DNA from: Lamellibrachia satsuma
Lineage: Eukaryota > Annelida > Polychaeta > Sabellida > Siboglinidae
Direction of reading: 5' to 3'
DNA: 64,000 bases
Assembly: GCA_033239005.1 (NCBI GenBank)
Contig: BSQZ01000001.1
Coordinates: 2,911,501-2,975,500, forward strand
A program made the position numbers and the translations under genes. Under the pieces are notes generated by a model. That model saw nothing but the letters and a program-made list of their open reading frames with translations, ran no database searches and had not been told where the DNA came from. This document shows, piece after piece, positions 63,968 through 64,000 of the stretch (the first letter of the stretch is position 1; every line of letters starts with the position of its first letter).

Positions 63968-64000
<33 letters not shown>
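63968..64000. repeat. (CA)n microsatellite at the window edge
   Basis: CA array that runs to the last base of the window; its full length is not visible. Confidence 0.95.

Overview
This window is animal nuclear DNA. The genes are split into short exons with GT-AG introns. The rest is non-LTR retrotransposon debris, small inverted-repeat DNA transposons, a tRNA-derived SINE and an unusually large number of simple repeats and minisatellites. It looks like a marine invertebrate genome, but nothing here fixes the phylum. Nothing bacterial is present, and most long open frames are by-products of tandem repeats.

The only host protein-coding genes I can support are two tandem, same-strand (minus) paralogs of the choline transporter-like family (CTL / SLC44A, closest to CTL2/CTL4). 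Copy 1 runs from about 48072 (first recognised coding exon) down to a stop at 9401, with 17 recognisable coding exons. Copy 2 runs off the right edge of the window; its last seven exons lie between 63889 and the stop at 57643. The six internal exons of copy 2 include five that have the same length and phase as their copy 1 equivalents (129, 70, 74, 119 and 85 nt), so they are duplicates. In copy 1 the 71-nt exon that copy 2 has at 59307-59377 was not found. The exons expected between 40433 and 38554 and between 36896 and 29225 were also not found. All three gaps lie in introns that carry retroelement fragments.

Layout. 1-4625: two RTE-like LINE fragments on the minus strand, one carrying a 55-bp minisatellite made from its own reverse transcriptase, plus (TA)n arrays. 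4626-9400: mostly unassigned AT-rich DNA, a LINE 3' fragment and the 3' flank of copy 1. 9401-48072: copy 1. Its introns hold a hAT-like element (11751-12544), a 41-bp minisatellite, a ~0.9-kb satellite, a long CR1-like LINE with an SGNH-hydrolase ORF1 (21545-25740), 38-bp and 26-bp minisatellites, a second LINE lineage (29779-32640), an RTE-like LINE (40860-42180) and a 24-bp satellite that fills one whole intron. 48085-51300: a second CR1-like LINE whose 3' tail sits against a splice acceptor. 51300-57642: the first exon(s) of copy 1 (not located), a SINE nested in a LINE fragment, and the region between the genes. 57643-64000: copy 2, with a TA-flanked inverted-repeat element and several minisatellites in its introns.

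The most interesting pattern is that several minisatellites contain splice sites of these two genes. In one intron the acceptor plus the first exon bases has been amplified to 16 copies. A second acceptor is amplified about seven-fold, and a donor is duplicated in copy 2. These arrays place rows of decoy splice sites beside the real ones.
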